DNA from: Sphingobacterium faecium
Lineage (GTDB): Bacteria > Bacteroidota > Bacteroidia > Sphingobacteriales > Sphingobacteriaceae
Reading direction: 5' to 3'
Length of the DNA: 64,000 bases
Assembly (NCBI RefSeq): GCF_003054045.1
Contig: NZ_QBKH01000002.1
Coordinates: 248,001-312,000 of the forward strand
Part shown: positions 19,201-27,053 of the stretch, piece after piece
Position numbering within the stretch: position 1 is the stretch's first letter
How the letters are laid out: each line of letters begins with the position of its first letter
Notes under the pieces: generated by a model
Database searches by the model: none
Seen by the model: the letters and a program-made list of their open reading frames with translations, nothing else
What the model was told of the DNA's origin: nothing
Position numbers and translations under genes: made by a program

Positions 19201-19301
19201 GGGATAAGGTTAAATTATGGGATCCAGGACAAGCGTCTTCTAATGGAGGTGTGTACCCGCTTCAGCGGATGTATACAATGCAATTAGTGGTTACATTTTA
19301 A
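16218..19301 (+). CDS. SusC/RagA-family TonB-dependent outer-membrane transporter
   Basis: The protein (about 1027 residues) moves a bulky nutrient across the outer membrane together with its SusD lid. The frame is open from 16194, but the ATG at 16218 gives a proper signal peptide (RILTIITLLCISIYAFGQ). A carboxypeptidase-like domain (about 22-105) precedes the SusC box DEVVVTGQGTQ, then the plug with GALILIDGVEG and FSVLKDASSTAVYGVRGANG, then a 22-strand-type barrel. The C-terminal residue is Phe. It is followed at 11 bases by SusD. The IPT/NHL lipoprotein upstream and DUF1735-type lipoprotein downstream complete a typical set. The substrate is not predictable from the window. Confidence 0.95.
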   Translation: MKRILTIITLLCISIYAFGQGTINVAGTVMDEKGIELVGVSITIKNKANSGTTSDADGRFRFNNIPVNATLVFRIVGYEPFEGLYTATKEKEKIVLKQKVNEFDEVVVTGQGTQRKISVVGAITSVDPKELQVPAVSVSNMLGGRVPGIIAVTRSGEPGNNFSEFWVRGISTFGARQGALILIDGVEGNLNDLDPADIQDFSVLKDASSTAVYGVRGANGVVVVNTKRGKAGNLNINFKTNATYSYSPRMPQYADAFTYASLANEAKVARGDSPIYSPTELELFKSNLDPDLYPNINWRDVILKDHAINNQHHLSVSGGGANARYYLSLGALNNEALFKQEKNTTNKVNVDYHKYNFRGNIDANLTKTTELSLNLETVFITHNSPGNGTNNDALWSAQANLPPTMVPVRYSNGQLPSYGQNTDEMSPYVRLNYTGYLESERYSAKSILAVKQNLSAITEGLSARAMFSLTTNGYHSIIKTMNPDLYYADPKNGRNLDGSLRTIRRVTKQDLNTAQGSMSDRQYYFESTLNYNRTFSNDHNVTGLVHYYMQEAKNSNWGNSVFSVIPQRYQAFSSRATYSYKDTYLVEANVGYTGSENFNKDRRFGVFPSIAAGWVPSQYAFFNDHVKWINYLKFRGSYGRVGNDRLNVRFPYLTLIGSSGTGTWGGSGIAETQIGAPDMEWETTTKYNFGIDAKFWNRKFDLVVDIFKNKTTGIFQKRANIPDEAGLSSVLPYSNIGSMSTWGTDGTLSFSQNIGEDKSFTLRTNFTLSRNKVDYWEQSGVNFPYQSYVGVPYGVMRGLIAEGLFKDEADIISSPKQQFMENVLPGDIKYKDVNGDGVVNNDDIVPLSHANIPNINYGFAATLNIKRFSVSAFFEGIGEVQYFMGGSGYYPYAWESRGNLLSIAADPANRWISKEYAQKQGMDPALAENTNARFPRLTYGNNPNNNQSSTFWLANGRYIRLKNVQVDYRLPEHWVRPAGIKSASLSFVGDNLHVWDKVKLWDPGQASSNGGVYPLQRMYTMQLVVTF

Positions 19302-19312
19302 AACGATATAAA

Positions 19313-21307
19313 ATGAAAAGTATAAAAATCAATATCAGTCAAATTTTTGTCGGTAGTTTGATGGCGATCAGTTGTTGCAGCATTTCCGCTTGCACTAGCT
19401 TTTTGAGTGTCGATGATTATTTTGAAAATACAACGCAGTTGGATTCGGTTTTCAAACGCAGGGATTTGGTCGAACAATATATCCGTGGAGCTGCGGGCTA
19501 TTTGCCTAATGAAGGAAATTTATGGACAAGTTCGCCTACGCCTTTTCAGGGTGCATCGGACGAGAATTTTACATCCTGGAATGACGATCGCCATGCGGGC
19601 ATCAAGTTTCTCCTAGATGAAATTACCCCTTTTAATAACTATTTTAACAATTATACCAATTACTATCAAGGAATCCGACGGGCAAATCTAGTGTTACAAC
19701 GGATCAACGAGGTGCCTGACATCAGCGATGTCGATAGACGAGATTTTATGGGTCGTTGTTATTTCCTAAGAGGATATTATTCTTATATGCTCTTGTTGCA
19801 GTATGGTCCATTCCCGATTGTACCGGAGGCTCCATTTGCCGTGGATGCTGGAACCGAGGAGATGTCTATAGAACGAAATACATATGATGAGTGTGTCGAT
19901 TATATCAGCGAAAATATGGAAAAGGCAAATGAGTTTTTATTAGATAGGCGAGAGGCTTCTGCGGATATGAATGTACCTGACAAGGGGGCGGCATTGGCAA
20001 CCATGTCCCGAGTTTTATTGTATGCGGCTAGCCCTTGGTATAATGGTAACCATTTTTATGCAGATTGGACAAGAAAAGATGGGAAACATTTTATCAATCA
20101 AAATGCGGATAATAGTAAATGGGGAAAAGCAGCGGTAGCAGCAAAACGCGTGATGGATCTGAATCGGTATAAACTTTATATTGCCGTAAAAGAGAAAGAT
20201 ACAGCACCGCTGCCCACAGTGACGGAAGACCCTAATTTCAATACCCGTGATTTTCCGAATGGTGCGGCAAATGTGGATCCTTATCGTTCATTTTCCTATG
20301 TTTTCAACGGAGAAGTACCTCGGCTGCTGAATGATGAGATTATTTATTCTTGCCAGCCAGCGGTAGGGGGGGATTCTCCGATGTGGATCGCTGCCCCTAC
20401 TTATTTGGGAGGTGGCAATGGACTCAATCTGACGCAGGATGCGGTGGACGCGTTCTATATGGTCGATGGAAAAGATATCAATGCTTCAAGTACGAAATAT
20501 CCATATCCTGCTTCATCGATCGCGGGAGATGCTATTGGTGGATCAGATCTGGTTTTCTCTGGTTTTACGTTAAAGAATCAAACTGCAAAAATGTATCAAA
20601 ATAGAGAGATGCGCTTCTACGCAACGGTAGGTTTCTGCCATAGTTTTTGGCCAGGCACTTCCTATACGGGGAGCGATGCGAGTTTGAAAAATCAGGAAGT
20701 GACCTACTATGCAGATGGAAGTGCACAGCCAGCACAAAATTTTCCTGAAGACTATAACCGTACCGGATATACCAGTAAAAAATACATTCATTCGGAAGAT
20801 AATCTAAAAGCAAATGTGCGAACGAAAGCTTATCCAATATTTCGTTATGCAGAGATTTTGTTAAATTATGCAGAGGCGTTGAACGAACTGAACGGTTCCT
20901 ACACTTCACCAACAACAGGGATCACCGTAACGCGAAATGAACAAGAGATTTTAGCTGCATTCAACCAAATCCGTTATCGTGCAGGATTGCCAGGGCTGGT
21001 TTCTCTTCCAGATCAGGCAACGATGCGCCAACTCATCAAACGGGAAAGACAAATTGAGTTTATGTCTGAAGGAAAACGCTACCTCGATTTACGCCGATGG
21101 GGGCAGGATGCCATGGATGCCTACAATCGACCTGTTAGGGGAATGAACGTTAAAGCGCGTAAAGCTGCCCGTAAAGATTTTTATACGGTAACAGTACTAA
21201 CCGATAAACTGACCCGCCGCAGTTTTGCTCATAAGCATTATTTCTATCCAATTCCAAGAACAGCGCTGGATAGAAACTCCAAGTTGACTCAAAATCCAGG
21301 CTGGTAA
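19313..21307 (+). CDS. SusD/RagB-family nutrient-binding lipoprotein
   Basis: This 664-residue surface lipoprotein acts as the lid over its SusC. The signal ends in SISAC27, giving the lipidated cysteine. The SusD pattern is clear: N-terminal TPR-like helices (YYQGIRRANLVLQRINEVPD), the RGYYSYMLLLQYGPFPIVPE segment, a variable binding region in the middle, and a C-terminal block (FRYAEILLNYAEALNELNGS, IKRERQIEFMSEGKRYLDLRRWG, FYPIPRTALDRNSKLTQNPGW). It is longer than classical SusD (about 550), mainly in the middle, so the ligand site may be enlarged. The spacing to neighbours (11 and 17 bases) supports a single operon. Confidence 0.95.
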   Translation: MKSIKINISQIFVGSLMAISCCSISACTSFLSVDDYFENTTQLDSVFKRRDLVEQYIRGAAGYLPNEGNLWTSSPTPFQGASDENFTSWNDDRHAGIKFLLDEITPFNNYFNNYTNYYQGIRRANLVLQRINEVPDISDVDRRDFMGRCYFLRGYYSYMLLLQYGPFPIVPEAPFAVDAGTEEMSIERNTYDECVDYISENMEKANEFLLDRREASADMNVPDKGAALATMSRVLLYAASPWYNGNHFYADWTRKDGKHFINQNADNSKWGKAAVAAKRVMDLNRYKLYIAVKEKDTAPLPTVTEDPNFNTRDFPNGAANVDPYRSFSYVFNGEVPRLLNDEIIYSCQPAVGGDSPMWIAAPTYLGGGNGLNLTQDAVDAFYMVDGKDINASSTKYPYPASSIAGDAIGGSDLVFSGFTLKNQTAKMYQNREMRFYATVGFCHSFWPGTSYTGSDASLKNQEVTYYADGSAQPAQNFPEDYNRTGYTSKKYIHSEDNLKANVRTKAYPIFRYAEILLNYAEALNELNGSYTSPTTGITVTRNEQEILAAFNQIRYRAGLPGLVSLPDQATMRQLIKRERQIEFMSEGKRYLDLRRWGQDAMDAYNRPVRGMNVKARKAARKDFYTVTVLTDKLTRRSFAHKHYFYPIPRTALDRNSKLTQNPGW

Positions 21308-21324
21308 TCTAAAGTGTATAAATC

Positions 21325-22224
21325 ATGAATAATTTAATAAAAAAATACAGCTACATATGGATTGCTCTTCTGCTGTTTTCAGGATGCGAACAGATCGATC
21401 CGCTCAAAGAGGAACAATACATCAAACAAATCTATATAGTAGGTGCATCAGCAGTTGTATCGCAATTTGTCATGCCTTACCAATCTACTCCGTCCGATGC
21501 TTATATTTCGCTGGCGACTGGCGGATCTTTAAAAATCGATAAAGATGTGTCGGTATCTGTCGTACATGACGACCAGGCAATCAAGTGGTACAACAATAAA
21601 TATATGATCGATGCACCGGCGAAGTATAGAATTTTGGAGGCAACAAATTATACCATCCCGAAGATGTCTACAACAATTAAGGCAGGCGAGGTGTATGGAA
21701 GGGTGCCGTTTTCGGTAACTACAAAGGGACTTCACTGCGATTCATTGTATGCGCTGACTTTTAAGATCGATCAGGTTTCTGACTTTCAGAAAGTAGTTAA
21801 AGACAGTGTTTTGATCTTGAACCTCAACTTGGTAAATGATTATTCAGGAACTTATCAATTGAATATAGCACGGTCCAATATGATTAAAAATAATGCGGGT
21901 GTATGGGAAAAGGGAACAACAACGAATTTGAGCACAACACGTTTGTTAAAAGCAGTCGATGAAAATACGGTGAGGTTGTTTAATGAGGTCAAAGCTGAAC
22001 AACGCTCCAGCTATACTTCCCATGAAGAATATTTTAATGCAATCAAAAAGTATGGCGTGAATTTGTCCAAGTCCGCTGATGGTACATTTGTTATTTCTCC
22101 CTGGGCTGATTTAGCTATAGTCGATCCTGGAACGTGCAAATATACAGATGATACATTTACTTTCGTATATGATTATATGGACGGAACCACGCGCTATAGA
22201 ATAGAAGGAACGCTCCGAAAGTAA
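21325..22224 (+). CDS. DUF1735/DUF4361-type surface glycan-binding lipoprotein
   Basis: A lipoprotein signal ends in LLLFSGC21. The N-terminal half (about 30-165) has the BT_3987/DUF1735 pattern of an immunoglobulin-like domain, including a PYQSTPSDAYISLATGG stretch and a KAGEVYGRVPF segment. The C-terminal half (about 170-299) resembles DUF4361 (DYSGTYQLNIARSN and FTFVYDYMDGTTRYRIEGTL). Such proteins sit in SusC/SusD loci, often in host-glycan or mannan-type ones, and probably bind the glycan at the surface. It ends the operon, with a perfect hairpin terminator 26 bases after the stop. Domain calls are by eye and moderately firm. Confidence 0.78.
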   Translation: MNNLIKKYSYIWIALLLFSGCEQIDPLKEEQYIKQIYIVGASAVVSQFVMPYQSTPSDAYISLATGGSLKIDKDVSVSVVHDDQAIKWYNNKYMIDAPAKYRILEATNYTIPKMSTTIKAGEVYGRVPFSVTTKGLHCDSLYALTFKIDQVSDFQKVVKDSVLILNLNLVNDYSGTYQLNIARSNMIKNNAGVWEKGTTTNLSTTRLLKAVDENTVRLFNEVKAEQRSSYTSHEEYFNAIKKYGVNLSKSADGTFVISPWADLAIVDPGTCKYTDDTFTFVYDYMDGTTRYRIEGTLRK

Positions 22225-22249
22225 TTTATATTTCGATCTTTAATAATCT

Positions 22250-22288
22250 AAGATCCCGTCTTCTATGAAAAGGAAGACGGGATCTTTT
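22250..22288 (+). terminator. Rho-independent terminator of the first SusC/SusD operon
   Basis: The arms AAGATCCCGTCTTC and GAAGACGGGATCTT are perfectly complementary (14 base pairs) with a 9-base loop and a TTTT tail. Confidence 0.95.
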
Positions 22289-22408
22289 AATCGTGTGCTA
22301 TTGGATATGTATACATTTGGCTGTAACTTATATTCTCCTTTTCTGAATCATGACCAATAGATAAAGATTTGGTCTTATTTTGCTCCGTGTGATTAGGATA
22401 CGATCCTT

Positions 22409-23467
22409 TTATTTACTTGTTTTTTCACGGATTATATACATGCTTTGGCTGTTTGAAGAATAAAAAGCAAATCCATTTGGGGAGATATAAAATGACGGTC
22501 GGAAGGTTATTGCTGGATAGGATGATTCTACAATGGTATAAAATCTATTTTTATAGTTGTCAAATTTTTCTTTTTCCACCGCAATATGTGGGCTGAAAAA
22601 ATTAAACTCATATTCTCCAATTTTTGTTTGAAAAAACGCTTTTCCACGCCAATTTTTGACGCTATACCCCGGACTTCCGCCTCCAATATTATGGCTGTAT
22701 TTTAATTTTTCTTCGGGATGAAAATGTAAAAAATTAACATTTTCGGGTAGATATGGATCTATTTCTCCTGTCCAGAAAACATCCTTTCGGAAGCGATTGG
22801 CTGTCTCATTATCATCAGGACTTTTGTATTCAGATACTTTTTGCCACAACAGGTACCATTGCTTGTTTTCATAATAGAAAAACTGCATATAGTATTGATC
22901 ATCTTTGGTCACATTTTTTAAAAACCAATACGGTATATTCTTTTTTGCCTGTTCAATTTTTTTATTTACTTTTTCTTCCTTCCAATTTAAGTCTTGATTT
23001 AAAATTTGAATAGCATGTCTTGAGGTATCGCCATTTTGAGGCCAAGTGGTATAATAGGAATGATCGTCAGTGGTGAAAATTATAAAATCATCAATGAAAT
23101 CGGGCCAGTAGTGATTTAGGTTTAACTGTAAGCTGTCTTCAACAGTTCCGTTGTTTTTTATCTTGTAATAAACCATATCACCTTGCATTTCCACATTTTT
23201 TTCGGCATCACAAGAAACAATGAGTTGGTTATTTACTGACTGAAATATGCGTATCGGATTAGGTGAACTTGAGCTTGACACTTGGGTTTCACAAAATAAT
23301 TTTACCTCGAAAATATCAGAACGGTAATTTTCATTGATTTCTTGAATATGTACATATGCGGAATCCAGCGGTTGTTCGTTCCGTTCCAAAATGCCATTAC
23401 AGGAATAAGAAAAGATTGAAATGAGTAAAGTAATTAAAGTGGAGGTATTAAAATATTTATTTTGCAT
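22409..23467 (-). CDS. Hypothetical lipoprotein (352 residues)
   Basis: I do not recognise this family. The N-terminus is a lipoprotein signal ending in FSYSC23. The mature part is rich in aromatic and charged residues, with several beta-like segments (FIIFTTDDHSYYTTWPQNGD, QYYMQFFYYENKQWYLLWQK) and no membrane segment after the signal. The architecture suggests a periplasmic or surface beta protein. It shares the minus strand with the next gene, 93 bases away, and the two may be co-transcribed from about 24.05 kb. Its composition is more AT-rich than the SusC/SusD operon. Confidence 0.7.
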   Translation of the reverse strand: MQNKYFNTSTLITLLISIFSYSCNGILERNEQPLDSAYVHIQEINENYRSDIFEVKLFCETQVSSSSSPNPIRIFQSVNNQLIVSCDAEKNVEMQGDMVYYKIKNNGTVEDSLQLNLNHYWPDFIDDFIIFTTDDHSYYTTWPQNGDTSRHAIQILNQDLNWKEEKVNKKIEQAKKNIPYWFLKNVTKDDQYYMQFFYYENKQWYLLWQKVSEYKSPDDNETANRFRKDVFWTGEIDPYLPENVNFLHFHPEEKLKYSHNIGGGSPGYSVKNWRGKAFFQTKIGEYEFNFFSPHIAVEKEKFDNYKNRFYTIVESSYPAITFRPSFYISPNGFAFYSSNSQSMYIIREKTSK

Positions 23468-23560
23468 TTGATATGATTAACATCTTGTTTTAGATTATGT
23501 AGAGAAATTGTCTTTTAAGCTCCTTCAATCTTCATTAATAAGGCTTATTTAGATAAATAT

Positions 23561-24034
23561 TCAATATTTATTAAAGAAATCTTCACGTTCAACTAAATCT
23601 GGGATTAGCTGTAATTTGCTTTTTTCCCAACTCTGAAAAATTTCTTTTGGAATTTTGATTTTTAAGAGACTTATTATGGGGCGTCCTGACTGAATCCCCA
23701 TTGACCATCTTTTCTGATTTTTTAAGAAACTAGATAAAATAAAATCTGGAATAATATTATCCTTGGTAACAGAAAATCCCCGATCTGAAATGATAACCTT
23801 AAATACATAATCGGAATATAGTTTTTTATTCGTTAATACACCTGCCTGATTCAGAGAATCCAAATAATTAATCCACTGCAATTTGAAATTCTTTATCCCT
23901 TTTGGAGGATGAAGAGGAGCTTCAACTGTTTCAAAAACCACGCTTGTTGTATCAATAATTGATTTTTCTTGTGCTTTAATCAATGTGGTACATAGCAAAC
24001 TGACGAAAATACAGGTAGCAATAATTTTAGTCAT
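23561..24034 (-). CDS. Secreted hypothetical protein (157 residues)
   Basis: I do not recognise this family. A signal peptide (IIATCIFVSLLCTTLIKAQ) is followed by a short mature protein of about 136 residues with mixed alpha/beta character. It contains VFKVIISDRGFSV and ISLLKIKIPKEIFQSWEKSK. There is no lipobox, so it is probably periplasmic. It lies upstream of the hypothetical lipoprotein on the same strand, and the pair may form a transcript. The ATG at 24034 gives the best signal peptide. Nothing in the sequence points to an enzyme. Confidence 0.65.
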   Translation of the reverse strand: MTKIIATCIFVSLLCTTLIKAQEKSIIDTTSVVFETVEAPLHPPKGIKNFKLQWINYLDSLNQAGVLTNKKLYSDYVFKVIISDRGFSVTKDNIIPDFILSSFLKNQKRWSMGIQSGRPIISLLKIKIPKEIFQSWEKSKLQLIPDLVEREDFFNKY

Positions 24035-24231
24035 AATTTTTTTATTAAATACTTCTTTTTGGATCTATTCGCGACCCAATTTGTTCTTCAATAACAAATT
24101 CAAGCTTTTATAGTATTAAGTCGACCGACATCTCCGTATGATATCCTTAAAGACAATCCATGATGGTGATTGATAACAAATCAAAATATGATAAACTATT
24201 CGACAAGTTGACAGATCAAATATAGCTATTG

Positions 24232-24831
24232 CTATGCTTTGTTATAAAGGAATATCATTCTATTTGAAGTAGAATGATCATGATTAATGCGTGTGGATTT
24301 TTCTCTTTTTATTTCATGATCCACGTATTTGCGGAGTAATTCATAAATACGACCAGATTCGAGGACAAGTTCAAAATCTTTTGCAAAATCGATAGCCATT
24401 TCGGCAATTGACCTTGATGTGTTGAAATAATCTGTATGTAAAACGATATACTTGATCATTTCCCGTTCCCATTTGTTCCCTGCTCCAGTAGGTTTGGCTG
24501 CAAATTTAATACCCTCATCTTTTAACAGTTTATTTTTGTTATGCAGGTATTTTATTTGAAATTCTTGAACATGTTTTATGACTGGAGGATTAACAACCAA
24601 GGGTTTATCTGGATTGAAAAAATCAGTAAGTGAAATTTGATAAGTGTCGCATATCTTTTTTAGTGTTTCCACAGAAATTCGAACTGTCCTGCTATGGTAA
24701 GTTCTGAAAGTACTGTAGCCGATCTTGGAATAAGCTGCAAATACTTCAAGTTCCAATCCAGTTGTTTTCATTATTTCATTGAAACGATCTGAAATAAACT
24801 GTGCCAATTCTTTATTTACTGTTTTTGCCAT
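24232..24831 (-). CDS. Small DNA-binding regulator, XRE-like helix-turn-helix
   Basis: The N-terminal half (about 18-75) has the shape of a Cro/C1-type helix-turn-helix: TGLELEVFAAYSKIGYSTFRTY, then VRISVETLKKICDTYQISLTDFF, where the last part is the usual XRE helix 4-5 ending. The C-terminal half (about 85-199) is helical, basic and unrecognised. The length of 199 residues exceeds a bare XRE protein, so there may be a ligand or dimerisation domain. It faces the large gap to its right, where its promoter must lie. Its target is unknown, and the call rests on the ISVETLKKIC pattern. Confidence 0.7.
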   Translation of the reverse strand: MAKTVNKELAQFISDRFNEIMKTTGLELEVFAAYSKIGYSTFRTYHSRTVRISVETLKKICDTYQISLTDFFNPDKPLVVNPPVIKHVQEFQIKYLHNKNKLLKDEGIKFAAKPTGAGNKWEREMIKYIVLHTDYFNTSRSIAEMAIDFAKDFELVLESGRIYELLRKYVDHEIKREKSTRINHDHSTSNRMIFLYNKA

Positions 24832-25004
24832 TATGTTGTATGTAAAATATTTTTGGTCACTTTATTTGTATATATCATACAGATTTATTATGTTTGTATT
24901 GCAATCAGTTAATCTGATTGGAGTCTCGATACCGAAACGGCAAATTTCAATAGACACGAGGCGTAGGGTTTGCAGACCCCCATACTTTTTGTATTTTTAC
25001 AAAT

Positions 25005-25090
25005 AGAAGGGGCAAGCTCCCTATTCGAAACTGTGTCTAAGGTTCTTTGCCGTACCAGGTGTCAGTGTAGAGTAGGGGCTTGCCTTTTTA
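25005..25090 (+). ncRNA. Candidate structured RNA or long terminator hairpin
   Basis: GGCAAG (25011-25016) pairs with CTTGCC (25079-25084), and the pairing continues inward as CTCC/GGGG, then TATTC/GAGTA after one bulged base. Inner ACTG/CAGT and GGT/ACC pairs are also possible. A T-run follows at 25085-25089. The loop is long for a terminator (about 40 bases), so this could be the 3' hairpin of a small RNA starting near 24.9 kb. No known RNA family is recognised. Confidence 0.3.
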
Positions 25091-25149
25091 TCTAAAGCCT
25101 ATACCTGACACAGGCTCATTTTCATAAACCATATTTTATAATCTTATAA

Positions 25150-25263
25150 ATGATGAAAAGAAAAGAGTTTAATAATCGATTATTATGTTTGCCGATTCCA
25201 GATCGAGAAAGGTGTAACGCGATCAAAGCACTACTAAAAAACAAGATTCGACAACCGGAATAA
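25150..25263 (+). CDS. Possible 37-codon small ORF
   Basis: Two ATGs (25150, 25153) open a frame of MMKRKEFNNRLL type that ends RQPE and TAA. It is basic with no hydrophobic stretch. It follows the structured hairpin by about 60 bases. There is no homology I recognise, and chance occurrence is quite possible. Confidence 0.15.
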   Translation: MMKRKEFNNRLLCLPIPDRERCNAIKALLKNKIRQPE

Positions 25264-25931
25264 CTTGTCAATCCTGAAAACCAAAAAGGCTCATCTACCT
25301 ATTTAGGGCGATGAAAGATAGCCAGACTAATTATAGCTATTTTTAGTATCCCTAACCTTGTTGGTTTTACCGATTCATTTATACAGGCTATTATTCTATA
25401 TCAATCATTTTTGTTCTTTTATTCTTGACACATTAAAAGTAATGAATTATTTACTGTAAAGCAAAGCTACATTTGCTATTGGTATAGAATTTCTGTATGA
25501 GTGAATCGGATTTTATTTCGAATAAATCAAAATGCAATTGCGAAGACCAATTCAACCTGTGATGAAGACATATAATTGCATTTTTTCCATCTTATTTTTT
25601 AACTGTTAAGCGGTGTTACCGAGGTAAAGATTTCTAGAGTCTTGCTTTCAGCACTGTGCTTAACGTAATCTTAAAATGATGCAAAAAACTTGCAAAAGGA
25701 AGAGCTATGCGCTATCCTCAAGGGAAGAAATGTTTTCGTACCAGTCTAAAAAACGTTTCCTAATTCTCAAAAAACGGGCTATGATCAGCTTTTTACTGGA
25801 AAGATATACCCCATAATAAGGGACAACAATTAAAAATTAAGTTTCAGTGTTTATAAATCCCTTTCTACCGAGGGTTAAAAAAGACTTTAGGATCAAGTCT
25901 CCCTCGGTGTGAAATGGAATATGGATACATA

Positions 25932-27053
25932 ATGTCTAAAAATATGATGAAAATAGTAAATATATACAGCACTAGCTTTTGGGGATATATCCGGAAGCTG
26001 CGGCGTAGAAAAAAGGGGTTTCTGTTTGCCGGAAATATGTTGCTCGTAATCCTGATGATGGGAGGTGTCATGGAAAGCGGGGCGCAAGTTGATGTGATCA
26101 GACCCCTGAAAATAGGTGATACCATTCCTGAAGCAGTATGGAATATGCCCCTGTCGGCGACGAATATTCGATCTGAAGAAAAAAGTATCAAATTAGGGGA
26201 TTTAAGAGATAAAAAATTGATTATTCTCGATTTTTGGGCGACATGGTGTAAGGGTTGCCGATATGCTCTAAAAGAAGTAAATAAGATGTATGATGATTTT
26301 TCATCTCATGATGCTCAGTTTATTCCCGTTACGTATCAAAGTAAAGAAGAAACGGCAAAATCGGTGGAAGATATGGGATTACAATTTCTACAAGTGCATT
26401 CGAATACCGGCCTTTCTAAATATTTCGCTCATAATACGTTGCCGCATACCGTAGTAATAAAAAATGGTGCGTTTTATGGAATAATGAAATTTTCAGGAGA
26501 TCAAACGATTCAAGAATTTAAAAAGCTATTGAATCATCAACCGGTGAATTGGAAATATAATGCAAATCTACTATCTCCTAATCGTCCTCTCTTTTCAGAT
26601 GGGAACGGTGCTGGTGAAATTATATATCAAGCTGATGGATTGAGCCTTTACATCGCAGATTCTACATTTCTATATGAATCTCTGAAACGATATGCTGTTG
26701 ACAATAAGTTTTTATGGTATGCAAATAATACATCCTTGCTTACATTGCTTTTTCAAATTTATAAAGAAGATATCGATAAACTAAATGTGATGACCTTAGG
26801 TAATACGATATGTTATAGCGATTCCATAGTGGAAAAAGAGGTTAAATCAAATCATAAAAAGCTCGGTATACTCTATGAAAGCTCGAGTGCTGAAAGAGCT
26901 GGTTTGAACTGTAATTTTAAGAATATGCTTCGTGACCTATATAATTTAGAAATCAATATCGGTCATCATGTAACTCGTTATGATCCTGAAGGTAAATACT
27001 TGAAAATTATGATCAGTGCTTATAAGAAGGGGGGAGTGAACTATGAAGGTTAG
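25932..27053 (+). CDS. TlpA-like thioredoxin-fold protein, first gene of a SusC/SusD operon
   Basis: A basic N-terminus and one hydrophobic segment (FLFAGNMLLVILMMGGVMESGAQ) give a signal peptide or anchor. The thioredoxin fold follows, with LIILDFWATWCKGC and the redox pair Cys106/Cys109, then a cis-Pro region near LPHTVVIKNG. TlpA-type proteins reduce periplasmic or surface disulfides. The C-terminal half (about 210-374) is unrecognised. ATGs at 25914, 25932 and 25944 are all possible; 25932 is a compromise. The stop overlaps the SusC start by 11 bases, so the genes are translationally coupled. Such TlpA genes often neighbour RagA/RagB pairs in this phylum, and the partner relation here is by position. 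Confidence 0.82.
   Translation: MSKNMMKIVNIYSTSFWGYIRKLRRRKKGFLFAGNMLLVILMMGGVMESGAQVDVIRPLKIGDTIPEAVWNMPLSATNIRSEEKSIKLGDLRDKKLIILDFWATWCKGCRYALKEVNKMYDDFSSHDAQFIPVTYQSKEETAKSVEDMGLQFLQVHSNTGLSKYFAHNTLPHTVVIKNGAFYGIMKFSGDQTIQEFKKLLNHQPVNWKYNANLLSPNRPLFSDGNGAGEIIYQADGLSLYIADSTFLYESLKRYAVDNKFLWYANNTSLLTLLFQIYKEDIDKLNVMTLGNTICYSDSIVEKEVKSNHKKLGILYESSSAERAGLNCNFKNMLRDLYNLEINIGHHVTRYDPEGKYLKIMISAYKKGGVNYEG

Larger units (their letters stand above)
24832..25931. other. 1.1-kb gap without a convincing gene
   Basis: This holds a structured hairpin with a T-run at 25005-25090 and a 37-codon frame at 25150, both described separately. The rest is AT-rich with no long frame, transposase fragment or tRNA seen. 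Confidence 0.5.

Noticed and set aside
24900..25100. SRP RNA, tmRNA or 6S RNA
   Set aside because: None of the conserved cores of these RNAs could be found in the hairpin region.
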